Source: Streptomyces sp. Sge12 (GTDB taxonomy: Bacteria > Actinomycetota > Actinomycetes > Streptomycetales > Streptomycetaceae). From it: a stretch of 64,000 nt of DNA. Below are positions 43,178 through 52,046 of the stretch, piece by piece. How positions within the stretch are numbered: position 1 is the first letter of the stretch; each line of letters begins with the position of its first letter. The stretch lies in contig NZ_CP020555.1 in assembly GCF_002080455.1 (NCBI RefSeq), positions 4,545,501-4,609,500 on the forward strand, in the 5' to 3' direction. A model generated the notes under the pieces. That model was not told where the DNA came from, made no database searches, and saw only the letters and a list, made by a program, of their open reading frames with translations. A program made the position numbers and the translations under genes.

Positions 43178-45754
43178 TCAGTCCAGTACGGGAAGCAGCT
43201 CCGGCAGGTGCCCGTCCGAGGCGCGGGCCGCCTCCTGCCGTTCCTGCGGTACCTCCCCGTACAGCGTCGTACGGGCCTTCGCGGGCCGCCCGGCCGCCCC
43301 GGCGACCGCAATCAGGTCCCGGACCGACTTGTACGAGCCGTAACTCGACCCGGCCATGCGCGAGATGGTCTCCTCCATCAGCGTCCCGCCCAGGTCGTTC
43401 GCCCCCGACCGGAGCATCTCGGCCGCGCCGTCCGCCCCCAGCTTCACCCAGCTCGTCTGGATGTTGGGAATGTGCGGGTGCAGCAGGATGCGGGCCATCG
43501 CCGTCACCGCCCGGTTGTCGCGGACCGTCGGGCCCGGCCGTGCGATGCCCGCCAGGTACACGGGCGCGTTGGTGTGGATGAAGGGGAGCGTGACGAACTC
43601 CGTGAAACCACCGGTCTGCTGTTGGATGCGCGACAGCGTGCGGAAGTGCCCGAGCCAGTGCCGCGGCTGGTCCACGTGCCCGTACATCATCGTGGACGAG
43701 GAGCGGATCCCGAGCTCGTGCGCGGTGGTGATGACGTCGATCCAGTCCGCCGTCGGCAGCTTGCCCTTCGTCAGGACCCAGCGCACCTCGTCGTCCAGGA
43801 TCTCCGCCGCCGTACCCGGGATCGAGTCCAGGCCCGCCTCCTTGGCCGCCGTCAGCCAGTCCCGTACGGACATCCCCGTCCGCGTCGCCCCGTTGACCAC
43901 TTCCATCGGCGAGAAGGCGTGCACGTGCATACCGGGGACCCGCTGCTTCACGGCGCGCGCGATGTCGAAGTACGCCGTCCCGGGCAGGTCCGGGTGGATG
44001 CCGCCCTGCATGCACACCTCGACCGCGCCCACGTCCCAGGCCTGGGCGGCCCGGTCGGCGACCTGGTCGAGGGAGAGGGTGTAGGCATCGGCGTCCGTGC
44101 GGCGCTGCGCGAAGGCGCAGAACCGGCAGCCGGTGTAGCAGACGTTGGTGAAGTTGATGTTCCGCGTGACGATGTAGGTGACCTCGTCCCCCACGACCGA
44201 CCTGCGCAGGTCGTCGGCGATCCGGCACAGCGCGTCCAGGGCCGGCCCGTCCGCGTGCAGCAGCGCCAGCGCCTGGGCGTCCGTCAGCTTCGTCGGATCG
44301 TCGGCGGCCTGCGCGAGGGCGCCCCGTACGTCGGTGTCGATGCGCTCGGCGACCATCCCGGGCGCCGCCGCCTCCCGCAGGGCCTCCCAGTCGCCGTACA
44401 CGTCGTCGAAGTCGTCGCGCCGGTCGCCGGTGCGTCCCTCGGTGTCGATGGTGGCGTGCAGGTCCGTGCGCCCGTATGCGGCGAAGCCCTCATCCGGCTC
44501 CTGCCACGGCCTGCCCTCGACGGGCGCGCCCTCGTCGGCCAGCCCGGTCTGCGGATCGGCCAGCGCCCGTACGTGCGGCAGCAGGCGGGGGTCGAGCCAG
44601 GGCTCGCCCCGCTGGAGGAACTCGGGGTAGATGGTGAGGCGTTCGCGCAGCTCGAAGCCGGCCGCCGCGGTCCGCTCCGCCAGCTCCTCGATGTGCGGCC
44701 AGGGGCGCTCGGGATTGACGTGGTCGGGGGTGAGCGGCGAGACCCCGCCCCAGTCGTCGATGCCCGCGCCGATGAGCAGTGCGTACTCGGCGTCCACCAG
44801 GTTCGGCGGGGCCTGGATCCGTGCGCCCGGGCCCAGGATGTGCCGGGCGACGGCGATGGCGGCGGCCAGCTCCTCCAGCTCCGCGTCCGGCATGCCGCGC
44901 ATGGCGGTGTCCGGCTTGGCGCGGAAGTTCTGGACGATGACCTCCTGGATGCCGTGGTAGCTGCGCTGGATGCGGCGCAGCTCGAAGAAGGCCTCGGCCC
45001 GCTCCCCGTAGGACTCGCCGATGCCGATGAGGACACCCGTGGTGAAGGGGACGTTGGAGCGGCCCGCGTCCTCCAGGACGCGCAGCCGCAGCGCCGGGTC
45101 CTTGTCGGGGGAGCCGTGGTGGGGGCCGCCCGGCTCGGACCACAGGCGGGTGGCGGTGGTCTCCAGCATCATGCCCATGCTCGGGGCGACCGGCTTGAGC
45201 CGCTGGAGGTCGGACCACGACATGACGCCGGGGTTGAGGTGCGGGAGCAGGCCCGTCTCCTCCAGGACCCGGATGGCCATGGCGCGTACGTAGGCGAGGG
45301 TGTCGTCGTAGCCGTGCGCGTCGAGCCACTCGCGCGCCTCGGGCCAGCGGTCCTCGGGCCGGTCGCCGAGGGTGAAGAGGGCTTCCTTGCAGCCCATCGC
45401 CGCACCCTGGCGGGCGATGTCGAGTACCTCGTCGGGGGAGAGGTACATCCCGTGGCCGCTCGCCCGCAGCTTCCCGGGGACGGTGACGAAGGTGCAGTAG
45501 TGGCACCGGTCGCGGCACAGGCGGGTGAGGGGGATGAAGACCTTGCGGGAGTACGTGATGACACCGGGGCGCCCGGCGGCGGCGAGCCCGGCGTCCCTTA
45601 CCCGTGCGGCGGAGGCGGCGAGGTCCTTGAGGTCCTCGCCGCGCGCCTGGAGGAGTACGGCCGCCTCGGTCGCGTCGAGCGCGACGCCGTCGCGGGCCCG
45701 CCGGAGCGCGCGGCGCATCGCGTTTTCGGTCGGAGCGTCACTCGGAGTGGTCAT
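43178..45754 (-). CDS. fbiC: FO synthase, bifunctional CofG/CofH (F420 biosynthesis)
   Basis: 858 residues with two radical-SAM halves: CRDRCHYC (Cys80, Cys84, Cys87) in the CofG half and CYTGCRFC (Cys539, Cys543, Cys546) in the CofH half. It makes 7,8-didemethyl-8-hydroxy-5-deazariboflavin from tyrosine and a ribitylamino-uracil, the chromophore step of coenzyme F420. The length is normal for actinobacterial FbiC. Other F420 genes are not adjacent, but several F420-type enzymes lie in the window. ATG start; single gene. Confidence 0.97.
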   Translation of the reverse strand: MTTPSDAPTENAMRRALRRARDGVALDATEAAVLLQARGEDLKDLAASAARVRDAGLAAAGRPGVITYSRKVFIPLTRLCRDRCHYCTFVTVPGKLRASGHGMYLSPDEVLDIARQGAAMGCKEALFTLGDRPEDRWPEAREWLDAHGYDDTLAYVRAMAIRVLEETGLLPHLNPGVMSWSDLQRLKPVAPSMGMMLETTATRLWSEPGGPHHGSPDKDPALRLRVLEDAGRSNVPFTTGVLIGIGESYGERAEAFFELRRIQRSYHGIQEVIVQNFRAKPDTAMRGMPDAELEELAAAIAVARHILGPGARIQAPPNLVDAEYALLIGAGIDDWGGVSPLTPDHVNPERPWPHIEELAERTAAAGFELRERLTIYPEFLQRGEPWLDPRLLPHVRALADPQTGLADEGAPVEGRPWQEPDEGFAAYGRTDLHATIDTEGRTGDRRDDFDDVYGDWEALREAAAPGMVAERIDTDVRGALAQAADDPTKLTDAQALALLHADGPALDALCRIADDLRRSVVGDEVTYIVTRNINFTNVCYTGCRFCAFAQRRTDADAYTLSLDQVADRAAQAWDVGAVEVCMQGGIHPDLPGTAYFDIARAVKQRVPGMHVHAFSPMEVVNGATRTGMSVRDWLTAAKEAGLDSIPGTAAEILDDEVRWVLTKGKLPTADWIDVITTAHELGIRSSSTMMYGHVDQPRHWLGHFRTLSRIQQQTGGFTEFVTLPFIHTNAPVYLAGIARPGPTVRDNRAVTAMARILLHPHIPNIQTSWVKLGADGAAEMLRSGANDLGGTLMEETISRMAGSSYGSYKSVRDLIAVAGAAGRPAKARTTLYGEVPQERQEAARASDGHLPELLPVLD

Positions 45755-45794
45755 GGGCCGAGCATACGATCCGACGTTCCGGCCGTGGTGTGGC

Positions 45795-46577
45795 TCATCT
45801 CATCAGCTCACCCGCGTTGACCAGCAGCGACTGGCCGGTTATGGCCCGGGCCCGGTCGGAGGCGAGGAAGGCCGCGGAGTCGGCGACGTCCCCGTCGGTG
45901 GCCAGATCCGGCAGCGCCATCCGCCGGGTCAGGCGGGCGTGCACCTCGGCCTCGGGGATGCCCTCGGTGTGGGCGGTGAAGGTGACGAACGCCTGGACGG
46001 GCGGGCCCCACATCCAGCCGGGCAGCACGGTGTTGACGCGGATCCGGTGCGGGCCGAGCTCGCGGGCCATGGAGTACATGGCGGAGGTCAGCGCCCCCTT
46101 GGAGGCGGCGTAGGCGGCCTGCTGCACCTCGTTGGGCGCGGCGACCGCGGACTGCGTCCCGATGATCACCACGGCTCCGCCGCGCTCCTTGAGGCCGGGC
46201 AGGCAGGCCCGGGTCATGCGCAGGGTGCCCAGCAGGTTGACGTCGATGATCTGCTGCCAGGTCCCGAAGTCGGCGTCCTCCAGCCCGCCGAAGTACGAGT
46301 CCCAGGCGGCCACGTGCACGACGGCGTCGATCCGGCCGAAGCGCGTGAGCGCGAGCTCGGCGAGGGCCTCGCACTGCCGCTCGTCCCCGATGTCGGTGGC
46401 GCGGTAGGCGGTGTGCGCTCCGTCGGGGTCGATCTCGGCGGCGGATTTGGCGAGATTCGCCTCCGTCCGCGCCCCGAGTACGGCGTTCCCGCCGTCCCGC
46501 ACGACGGCGGCGGCCACCTGATGCCCGAGCCCGGCCCCGACGCCGGAGACGATGACGGTCTTCCCTTGCAGCAGCAC
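45795..46577 (-). CDS. Short-chain dehydrogenase/reductase (second)
   Basis: A 260-residue classical SDR. The GTG at 46577 is chosen because GGAGG lies 6 bases upstream; an in-frame TTG at 46598 would run into that site. The cofactor loop is SGVGAGLG, HVAAWDSYFGGL replaces the usual NNAG with HVAA, and the catalytic pair is in YAASKGAL. C-terminus GQSLLVNAGELM. The CTGACG palindrome lies 26 bases upstream, linking it to the 18.8-25.1 kb catabolic genes. The altered NNAG region is noteworthy but the fold looks intact. Confidence 0.88.
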   Translation of the reverse strand: MLLQGKTVIVSGVGAGLGHQVAAAVVRDGGNAVLGARTEANLAKSAAEIDPDGAHTAYRATDIGDERQCEALAELALTRFGRIDAVVHVAAWDSYFGGLEDADFGTWQQIIDVNLLGTLRMTRACLPGLKERGGAVVIIGTQSAVAAPNEVQQAAYAASKGALTSAMYSMARELGPHRIRVNTVLPGWMWGPPVQAFVTFTAHTEGIPEAEVHARLTRRMALPDLATDGDVADSAAFLASDRARAITGQSLLVNAGELMR

Positions 46578-46603
46578 GACGGACCTCCAGGGCGACAACG
46601 TAT

Positions 46604-46618
46604 CTGACGGCCCGTCAG
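46604..46618. promoter_or_regulatory. CTGACG-N3-CGTCAG operator, SDR promoter
   Basis: CTGACGGCCCGTCAG, a perfect 6-3-6 palindrome 26 bases before the GTG of the SDR gene. The arms are identical to sites at 5323, 18714 and 20594. Confidence 0.7.
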
Positions 46619-47029
46619 GCTAGGGGAGGGTCGCCCCCATGTGAAGGGGCGGGACGGCGTCGGGGCGGTGTCGGGGTGGGCCGGCTGCGATCGGCGAGCA
46701 GCGACCGTACGTGCGCGTGTGCGTGCACGCGCCCGCGCCCGTGTCCGCTCCCGTGCGCGTGTCCGTGCGCGTGCGCGGCGCCGGCGGGGTGCGGACAGCG
46801 CCGGCCAGTGCGTCCCTGGCGGGCCCGTCGGCGCGGTGCGCCGCAGCCACGGCGTGTGCCACGGCCCGCCCCGAGGGGGCGGCGCGCAGGATCCGCCGGG
46901 AGACGACGCCCCGCCGCGCCCGGCGGAAGGTGCCGGGTCCTGCGCGGGCCCGCGTCCGCGTCGACGGTCGAGCGGGTTCGGGAGATGATCGGAGATGACC
47001 CCGCGGCACGAGGCGAGGACGTGAGGACC
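46619..47029. other. 411-bp gap with alternating purine-pyrimidine tracts
   Basis: No convincing gene. From 46707 to 46732 26 bases alternate strictly purine/pyrimidine, and shorter GTGCGCGTG runs follow to about 46777, so the tract could adopt Z-DNA. The lipid-kinase promoter must lie in the second half. The coding frame of the kinase is open upstream of its ATG but is Cys/Arg/Pro-rich there, which looks like a by-product of the GC content. Confidence 0.55.
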
Positions 47030-48499
47030 ATGTCGCTCCCGGATCCTTCCGGCCCGCCGCGGCGGGCCCGGTGGTGGGCCCTGCTCGCGGTGGTCTGTGC
47101 GGTGTGCGCGGCGCTGACCCTGGTGGGCGAGGGCATCGTCGGCGGGCTGCTCGTCCTGGCCTTCGGGGTGGCCGGTGCGGCCCTCACGGCCATGGGGACC
47201 TGGTGGGTGGTGTCCCATCGCGGCGCCGTACGCCTGTGGGGGACCCTGCTGGTGGTGGGCGCGCCCGTGGCCATCCTGTTCATCTACGCCCGGGCGGACC
47301 TGTGGCCCACCGCGCTGGTCGCCATCGCGCTCTGGGCGGCCGCCGTGGCGTGCGCGCGCACCGCGCTGCGCTCGGCGCGCCGCAGCCACGGCATGCGCGC
47401 GGCCGCACGGGCCGCCCCCCGGTACCCGGTGCTGATCATGAACCCGAAGTCCGGCGGCGGGAAAGTCGGCCGGTTCGGCCTGGTCGAGAAGGGCGAGGCG
47501 CTCGGCGCCCGGGTGGTGCTGCTCGACCCGGAGGTCGTGACGGACGTCGCCGCCCTCGCCCGCCGGGCGGTGGCCGAGGGAGCGGACCTGCTCGGCGTGG
47601 CCGGCGGTGACGGGACCCAGGCCCTGGTGGCCGAGGTGGCGGCCGAGCACGACCTGCCGTTCCTCGTGATCTCCGCCGGGACCAGGAACCACTTCGCGAT
47701 GGACCTCGGGCTGGACCGCGAGGATCCCGCCCGGTGCCTGGACGCGCTGGTCGACGGGGAGGAACTCAGGGTCGACCTGGGTTCGGTGGGCGGCCACGCC
47801 TTCGTCAACACCGCCTCCTTCGGCGTCTACGCGGAGATCGTCCAGCGACCGGAGTACCGGGACGCCAAGGCGGACTCGGCCCTGGCCGCGCTGCCCGACC
47901 TGCTGCTCGGCTACGCCGGCACCACCCTCGACGCCGCCACCGACGGGACGCGGCTGGAAGCCCAGCAGGCGCTGCTGATCAGCAACAATCCGTACTCGTC
48001 CCCCGAACCGATGGGGGCCCGCAGGTCCCGGCTCGACCTCGGCGTGCTCGGCGTCGTCGGGATCCGGGTGAACAACGCCGCCCAGGCGGCCGACGTCGCG
48101 CTCCGCGGCGCCCGGGCGGCCGGCTTGCACATCCTGACCTCCCGCCAGGTCGTCGTCGGGTCGGCCGCGGAGCGCATCGCGGTCGCCGTGGACGGCGAGG
48201 CCCTGACCCTGCCCACGCCGGTGACCTGCTCCGTCCGCCCGGGTGCCCTGCGCGTACGGGTGCCCAGGCTGCGGCCCGGGGCGCCGCCGGTCGCGCCGCC
48301 CATGCAGTGGAGCGAGGTGCTCGCGCTCGCCTTCAAACGGCGGCCGGAGCCGGAGCCGGGGCCCGGGACCGGACCGGAGCCGGGGCCGGGGCCGGGGCCG
48401 GAGTCCGGGCCGGCCGGCGCCGCCCGGGATGCCCGACCGCCGGTGCGGCGTCACAATGAGGCGTACCCGGTGTTCGTAGCGGATTGGAGACATCCGTGA
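47030..48499 (+). CDS. Membrane-linked diacylglycerol kinase-family lipid kinase
   Basis: 489 residues from the ATG at 47030, with AGGA at a good distance. Helices at about 15-100 form a membrane domain (LLAVVCAVCAALTLVGEGIVGG, LVVGAPVAILFIYA). The DAGK catalytic domain starts PVLIMNPKSGGGK, then LGVAGGDGTQALV (the family's GGDGT) and FLVISAGTRNHFAMDLGL (normally GTGNDFA, here GTRNHFA). A PEPGPGPG-type tail follows. It probably phosphorylates a membrane lipid. Its stop overlaps the GTG of the amphi-Trp gene. Confidence 0.87.
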   Translation: MSLPDPSGPPRRARWWALLAVVCAVCAALTLVGEGIVGGLLVLAFGVAGAALTAMGTWWVVSHRGAVRLWGTLLVVGAPVAILFIYARADLWPTALVAIALWAAAVACARTALRSARRSHGMRAAARAAPRYPVLIMNPKSGGGKVGRFGLVEKGEALGARVVLLDPEVVTDVAALARRAVAEGADLLGVAGGDGTQALVAEVAAEHDLPFLVISAGTRNHFAMDLGLDREDPARCLDALVDGEELRVDLGSVGGHAFVNTASFGVYAEIVQRPEYRDAKADSALAALPDLLLGYAGTTLDAATDGTRLEAQQALLISNNPYSSPEPMGARRSRLDLGVLGVVGIRVNNAAQAADVALRGARAAGLHILTSRQVVVGSAAERIAVAVDGEALTLPTPVTCSVRPGALRVRVPRLRPGAPPVAPPMQWSEVLALAFKRRPEPEPGPGTGPEPGPGPGPESGPAGAARDARPPVRRHNEAYPVFVADWRHP

Positions 48500-48732
48500 A
48501 GGACCTCAAGTTCGAGCAGAAGCGTTCCCTCTCCCGCCTGGAGGCCGCCGATCAGCTCTCCGCACTCGCGGAGGCCCTGCGCCACGGCGGCAACGCCGAA
48601 CTGGAACTCGGCCCCGGGAAGATGAGCCTGCGGGTCCCCGACGAGCTCCGCACCGAGATCGAGGTCGAGGTCGGCGACGGGGAGATCGAGATGGAGATCG
48701 AACTCAAGTGGCCCACCGCGTCCACCGGCTGA
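48496..48732 (+). CDS. Amphi-Trp domain protein
   Basis: 78 residues from a GTG overlapping the kinase stop (GTGA); an ATG at 48484 is an alternative. The sequence KDLKFEQKRSLSRLEAADQL, then LELGPGKMSLRVPDEL and EIEMEIELKWP matches the amphi-Trp family, small proteins with an amphipathic beta strand ending in a conserved Trp. Function is unknown. Translational coupling suggests a role with the lipid kinase and the next membrane protein. Confidence 0.85.
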   Translation: MKDLKFEQKRSLSRLEAADQLSALAEALRHGGNAELELGPGKMSLRVPDELRTEIEVEVGDGEIEMEIELKWPTASTG

Positions 48733-49244
48733 GCCGGGGCCGCGTCACCGTCTCCGCGGGGGCTCCGGCACGGCGTGAACGGCACGGCGACTACACCGGC
48801 GCCGTCTACGGCTCGCTGCTCGCCGCCTCCGTCGTGGTCGGCGCCGGAACCCTCGGCCCGTACCCGCGGCTGCAACTCGTCGTGCTGCTCCTGTCCACCG
48901 GCGTGGTGTTCTGGGCCGCGCACGTCTTCTCCCGCCTCTTCGGGGCCCGCATGGTCAACCGCCTGAGCTGGGCCGTGATCCGCAGTGAGGCCAGGGAGGA
49001 GCGCCCGATCATCGAGGCGGCCGTCCCGCCCGCGATCGCCGCGGCCATCAGCCCGTGGTTCGGGCTGGGCCCCCAAGGCGTGGCCTGGCTGGCGCTGTTG
49101 GTCGCCCTGGTCGGGCAGGTCGGCTGGGCCACGCTGGCCGCCAGCCGGGCCGGCGCGTCACGCCGGCTGATGCTGATGGCCGGCGCGATCAACCTCTTCC
49201 TCGGGCTCCTCATCGTGCTGCTCAAGGTCGGCCTCCAGCACTGA
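48708..49244 (+). CDS. Integral membrane protein, 178 residues
   Basis: GTG start inside the amphi-Trp gene (25-base overlap). Four helices: YGSLLAASVVVGAGTLG, LQLVVLLLSTGVVFWAAHVF, an amphipathic region with AVPPAIAAAISPWFGLG, and WLALLVALVGQVGWATLAA plus MLMAGAINLFLGLLIVLLKV. No known domain is recognised. It is the last gene of a three-gene overlapping unit. Confidence 0.75.
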   Translation: MAHRVHRLSRGRVTVSAGAPARRERHGDYTGAVYGSLLAASVVVGAGTLGPYPRLQLVVLLLSTGVVFWAAHVFSRLFGARMVNRLSWAVIRSEAREERPIIEAAVPPAIAAAISPWFGLGPQGVAWLALLVALVGQVGWATLAASRAGASRRLMLMAGAINLFLGLLIVLLKVGLQH

Positions 49245-49328
49245 CCCCTCCCACCCCCGTCCGCGGCGGCGCCGTACTCTGCCGGCGCCGCGCCCGGCCG
49301 CGGGGTGGAACCTGCCCGACCCCTCCCC

Positions 49329-49347
49329 ATCTGATGCCGCATCAGAT
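49329..49347. promoter_or_regulatory. CTGATG-N3-CATCAG variant operator
   Basis: ATCTGATGCCGCATCAGAT, a perfect 19-bp palindrome with 3-bp centre, 11 bases before the ATG at 49359. The inner 15 bp match CTGACG-N3-CGTCAG except for a symmetric C-to-T change in each arm. Confidence 0.55.
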
Positions 49348-49358
49348 AGACCGTTCCC

Positions 49359-50216
49359 ATGACGACAGGAGAGCAGGACAGGCAGCAGGACACCCGCGTC
49401 GACGACTACGCCGAGCTCGCGGCCGTCGGCCCCTACGGCGTCCGCCCGGGCCATGCGCTGATCACCATGGTGGAACCGCACCCGGGCCACGAGTACGCGT
49501 ACAACCGCTGGTACGAGGACGACCACTACTACGCCGGCGCGATGGCCATGCCCTGGATGTACGCTGGCCGCCGCTGGGTGGCCACCCGCGCACTGCAGGA
49601 ACTGCGCTACCCCGAGAAGTCGGCCGTCGCCCAGCCCGTCACCGCGGGCTGCTACATATCGACGTACTGGGTCACCGAGGGCCGCTACGACGAACACATG
49701 AAGTGGACCGTCGGCATCAACAAGCGCCTGAACCGCGACGGGCGTGTCTACCAGGACCGCACCCACGTCTTCACGTCGTTCCAGGACCACGTGGCCACCG
49801 TCTACCGCGACGGAGCCGCCGGCCCGCGGGACCACCACGCCCTGGACCACCCGTACGAGGGCCTCGTCGTCCAGGTCGTCGACGCCGACGGGCGCGAGCA
49901 GCGGGCCGAGTTGCTGGAGTGGCTGCGCTCGCGCGCCCTGCCGAAGCGGCTGCACGGCGGTCCGGCCGCGATGGTGACGGTCTTCCGGCCCACTCCGCTG
50001 CCCGGCGACCGGATGACGTACGTCAAGCAGGTGGAGGGGGTCGACACCCGCCTCACGCTGCTGTGGTTCCTCCAGGAGGACCCCCGGACCTGCTGGGACC
50101 GTTTCCGGGGGCTGGACGAGGAGGTCGCGCAAGCGGGTCTGGGGCGGGTGGAGTTGGTGGCGCCCTTCATCCCCACGGTGCCGGGGACCGACCGTTACGT
50201 CGACCAGTTGCGCTGA
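49359..50216 (+). CDS. Uncharacterised 285-residue protein
   Basis: A soluble protein with a striking aromatic block NRWYEDDHYYAGAMAMPWMYAGRRWVATR at its first third; such NRWYxxxH motifs occur in dimeric alpha-beta-barrel (EthD-like) proteins. A second similar region around TLLWFLQEDP and a C-terminal DRYVDQLR are seen. The fold prediction is low-confidence. Its start lies 11-13 bases after a palindrome of the CTGAYG family, so it may belong to the same regulon as the monooxygenases. The ribosome site is weak; leaderless translation is possible. Confidence 0.75.
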   Translation: MTTGEQDRQQDTRVDDYAELAAVGPYGVRPGHALITMVEPHPGHEYAYNRWYEDDHYYAGAMAMPWMYAGRRWVATRALQELRYPEKSAVAQPVTAGCYISTYWVTEGRYDEHMKWTVGINKRLNRDGRVYQDRTHVFTSFQDHVATVYRDGAAGPRDHHALDHPYEGLVVQVVDADGREQRAELLEWLRSRALPKRLHGGPAAMVTVFRPTPLPGDRMTYVKQVEGVDTRLTLLWFLQEDPRTCWDRFRGLDEEVAQAGLGRVELVAPFIPTVPGTDRYVDQLR

Positions 50217-50220
50217 GGCG

Positions 50221-50252
50221 CCACCGGCAGGGGCCGCCACCGGCAGGGGCCG
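50221..50252. repeat. Direct repeat GCCACCGGCAGGGGCC
   Basis: Two adjacent copies of a 16-mer just after the stop of the 285-residue gene. No function is evident. Confidence 0.75.
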
Positions 50253-50310
50253 CGGGCATGGCCGAGCCCCCTCGGCCAAGACGGCGGGTCGGTCGAGAGG
50301 GCCCCAGTCA

Positions 50311-50373
50311 GTGGTGCAGGTGGTGCGGGTGGTGCGGGTCGTGCAGGTGGTGCAGATGATTCAGGTCGTGCGA
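50311..50373. repeat. 9-bp tandem repeat, His-rich in minus frame
   Basis: Seven 9-mers of type GTGGTGCRG. Read on the minus strand in the frame of the DUF397 gene, past its stop codon, they encode a His-rich tail (LHHLHDPHHPHHLHH then stop). There is no start codon, so this is not called a gene. Confidence 0.7.
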
Positions 50374-50460
50374 GGGGTTCAGCAGCCGGTCCCGGCAGTG
50401 CTGGATGCGGGGACCGAACGGTAGGGCAGGCGGGGGCGGTCGGGACGCGTGCCGTGATGT

Positions 50461-50670
50461 TCAGGCCAGGCGTCCCAGCCGACCCTCGGTGACGTCGGTG
50501 ACGAAAGAGGTCCACGAGCCGGGCGCGAAGGTGAGGGACGGTCCGTCCTGCACCTTCGAGTCACGGACGGCGATGGCCTCCACGACAGGGGACTTGACCT
50601 CGACGCATGCGCCGTTGGCGGAGTAGGAGGACTTGATCCAGTTGGTCGTGGCGCCCTGGCGAATAGCCAT
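50461..50670 (-). CDS. DUF397 domain protein
   Basis: 69 residues: ATNWIKSSYSANGACVEVKS-type N-terminus (NWIKSSYSANGACVEV), VRDSKVQDGPSLTF and SWTSFVTDV, the typical DUF397 arrangement. These small proteins are encoded next to XRE/DUF5753 regulators in Streptomyces and modulate them, affecting development and antibiotics (BldB/WhiJ-related systems). The matching regulator lies directly upstream on the same strand. ATG start at 50670. Confidence 0.92.
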   Translation of the reverse strand: MAIRQGATTNWIKSSYSANGACVEVKSPVVEAIAVRDSKVQDGPSLTFAPGSWTSFVTDVTEGRLGRLA

Positions 50671-50890
50671 GTTTCTCTCCGGTGAGCGAGTAGTGCCGGT
50701 AGATCCGGTGTCCTGTCGGCCACTTTTCCGGCTGACCTGATCGACGCTACCGGCAGCTCCTGACGGGTGAAGCGACCATTCACCCGACCGGGTGGCATAT
50801 TCCATTCAGGCCTTCTGTGGCCGGGGAGTGACGGTGTACCGTACCGGCCCGCTTGCCGCCCGCCCGATGGATATCGGCCGTATCCCGCCC

Positions 50891-51775
50891 CTATGCGCCC
50901 TTGTCGGCATATTCGTTGATGATCCCCGAGATGAAGTCACGGGTCTGGTCGACGTTGAGGGCCTGCGCACGCAGGTGCTCGTACATCACGCTGTACTTCT
51001 GGACGTCGTTGGCCTTCTCCAGGTACAGGTCGCTCGTCACGCCCTCGATGTAGACGACGGTCGAGTCGGACGCGTCCGGGAACTCCAGGATCGCGTAATG
51101 GCCGTTGACGCCCGGGTGCGCGCCCAGCTCGAAGGGCATCACCTGCACCGTGACGTGCGGCTGCTCCGACTGCTCTATCAAGTACTCCAGCTGCCGGACC
51201 ATGAGCGGCGCGTCGCCCACCCGCCGGCGCAGCGCGGCCTCGTCGATCACGGCCCACAGGCGCAGCGGCCCGAGGTCCGGGTTGTTGTTCTCCGTCTCGG
51301 AGAGCCGCTTCTGGCGGTGCATGCGGACCTGGACGCGCTTGTCCACGTCGGCGGGAGCCGTCTCCGGCCATGCGCCGCGGACGAGGGACTGGGCGTACTC
51401 GGTGGTCTGGAGCAGCCCCGGGATCACCAGCGGCTCGTAGGTGCGCAGGCTGGCGGCGTCCGTCTCCAGGCCGATGTAGACGCTGTACGGGATGTCGCCG
51501 AAGGCGTGCCACCAGCCCTGCTGGCGGGAGTCCTTCGCCATCTGCATGAGCGAGTCGATGAGGCGGCGGTCCTCCACCTCGTAGACGTCGCACAGGTCGC
51601 GGACGTCCCGCTGGCTGATCGAGCGGCGGCCGTTCTCCAGGCGGCTGATCTTCGACTGGGAGACGAGGAGGCGCTCGGCGACCTGTTCGGCCGTCATGCC
51701 CTTGTCCTCACGGAGCTTGCGCAACTCCATGCCCAGTCGGCGGCGTCGGACGGTGGGATTGACATTGGACGCCAC
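50891..51775 (-). CDS. XRE-family regulator with DUF5753 domain
   Basis: 294 residues from a GTG at 51775, with GGCGGAGG upstream. The helix-turn-helix is MELRKLREDKGMTAEQVAERL, then SQSKISRLENGRRS. The DUF5753 ligand-type domain follows: YEPLVIPGLLQTTEYA, RQKRL and VQVMPFELGAHPGVNGHYAILEFP. It probably represses or activates locally, with DUF397 as partner. Confidence 0.94.
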   Translation of the reverse strand: MASNVNPTVRRRRLGMELRKLREDKGMTAEQVAERLLVSQSKISRLENGRRSISQRDVRDLCDVYEVEDRRLIDSLMQMAKDSRQQGWWHAFGDIPYSVYIGLETDAASLRTYEPLVIPGLLQTTEYAQSLVRGAWPETAPADVDKRVQVRMHRQKRLSETENNNPDLGPLRLWAVIDEAALRRRVGDAPLMVRQLEYLIEQSEQPHVTVQVMPFELGAHPGVNGHYAILEFPDASDSTVVYIEGVTSDLYLEKANDVQKYSVMYEHLRAQALNVDQTRDFISGIINEYADKGA

Positions 51776-51989
51776 GTGAACGGCACCTCCGCCTTCTTCT
51801 GTCGTTGCAGCTGTCTCTCTGCGTATCTGGTGTTGAGCAGACTGCCACCGAAGCGGGCGGCGCCGCTGGGGAACGGCCCGGAAACACAGACGCGCGGGGT
51901 GGCGGGGTCGGCGAACCGGCCCCGCCACCCCGCGCGCTGGCGGCTCCCGAACCGGCCGGGTCCTCGCGGACACCCGTCCGGGCGGTGGC

Positions 51990-52036
51990 GTTGCGTGGTG
52001 GTGCGTGGTCGTGCGTGGTGCGGTGGTGTTGCGTGG
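51990..52036. repeat. GTGCGTGGT-type tandem repeats
   Basis: A G/T-rich run of short imperfect units (GTTGCGTGGTGGTGCGTGG and similar) follows the GPP34 stop on its downstream side. Probably slippage; no hairpin. Confidence 0.6.
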
Positions 52037-52046
52037 AGCGGGTGGA

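Noticed and set aside
46676..47029. In-frame N-terminal extension of the lipid kinase, Cys/Arg/Pro-rich
   Set aside because: Composition follows the alternating GC tract, and the ATG at 47030 has a proper ribosome site and precedes the membrane domain.
50379..50798. Minus-strand frame overlapping the DUF397 gene with 139 codons
   Set aside because: It is the Ser/Pro/Arg-rich shadow of the DUF397 gene, which has clear family motifs.
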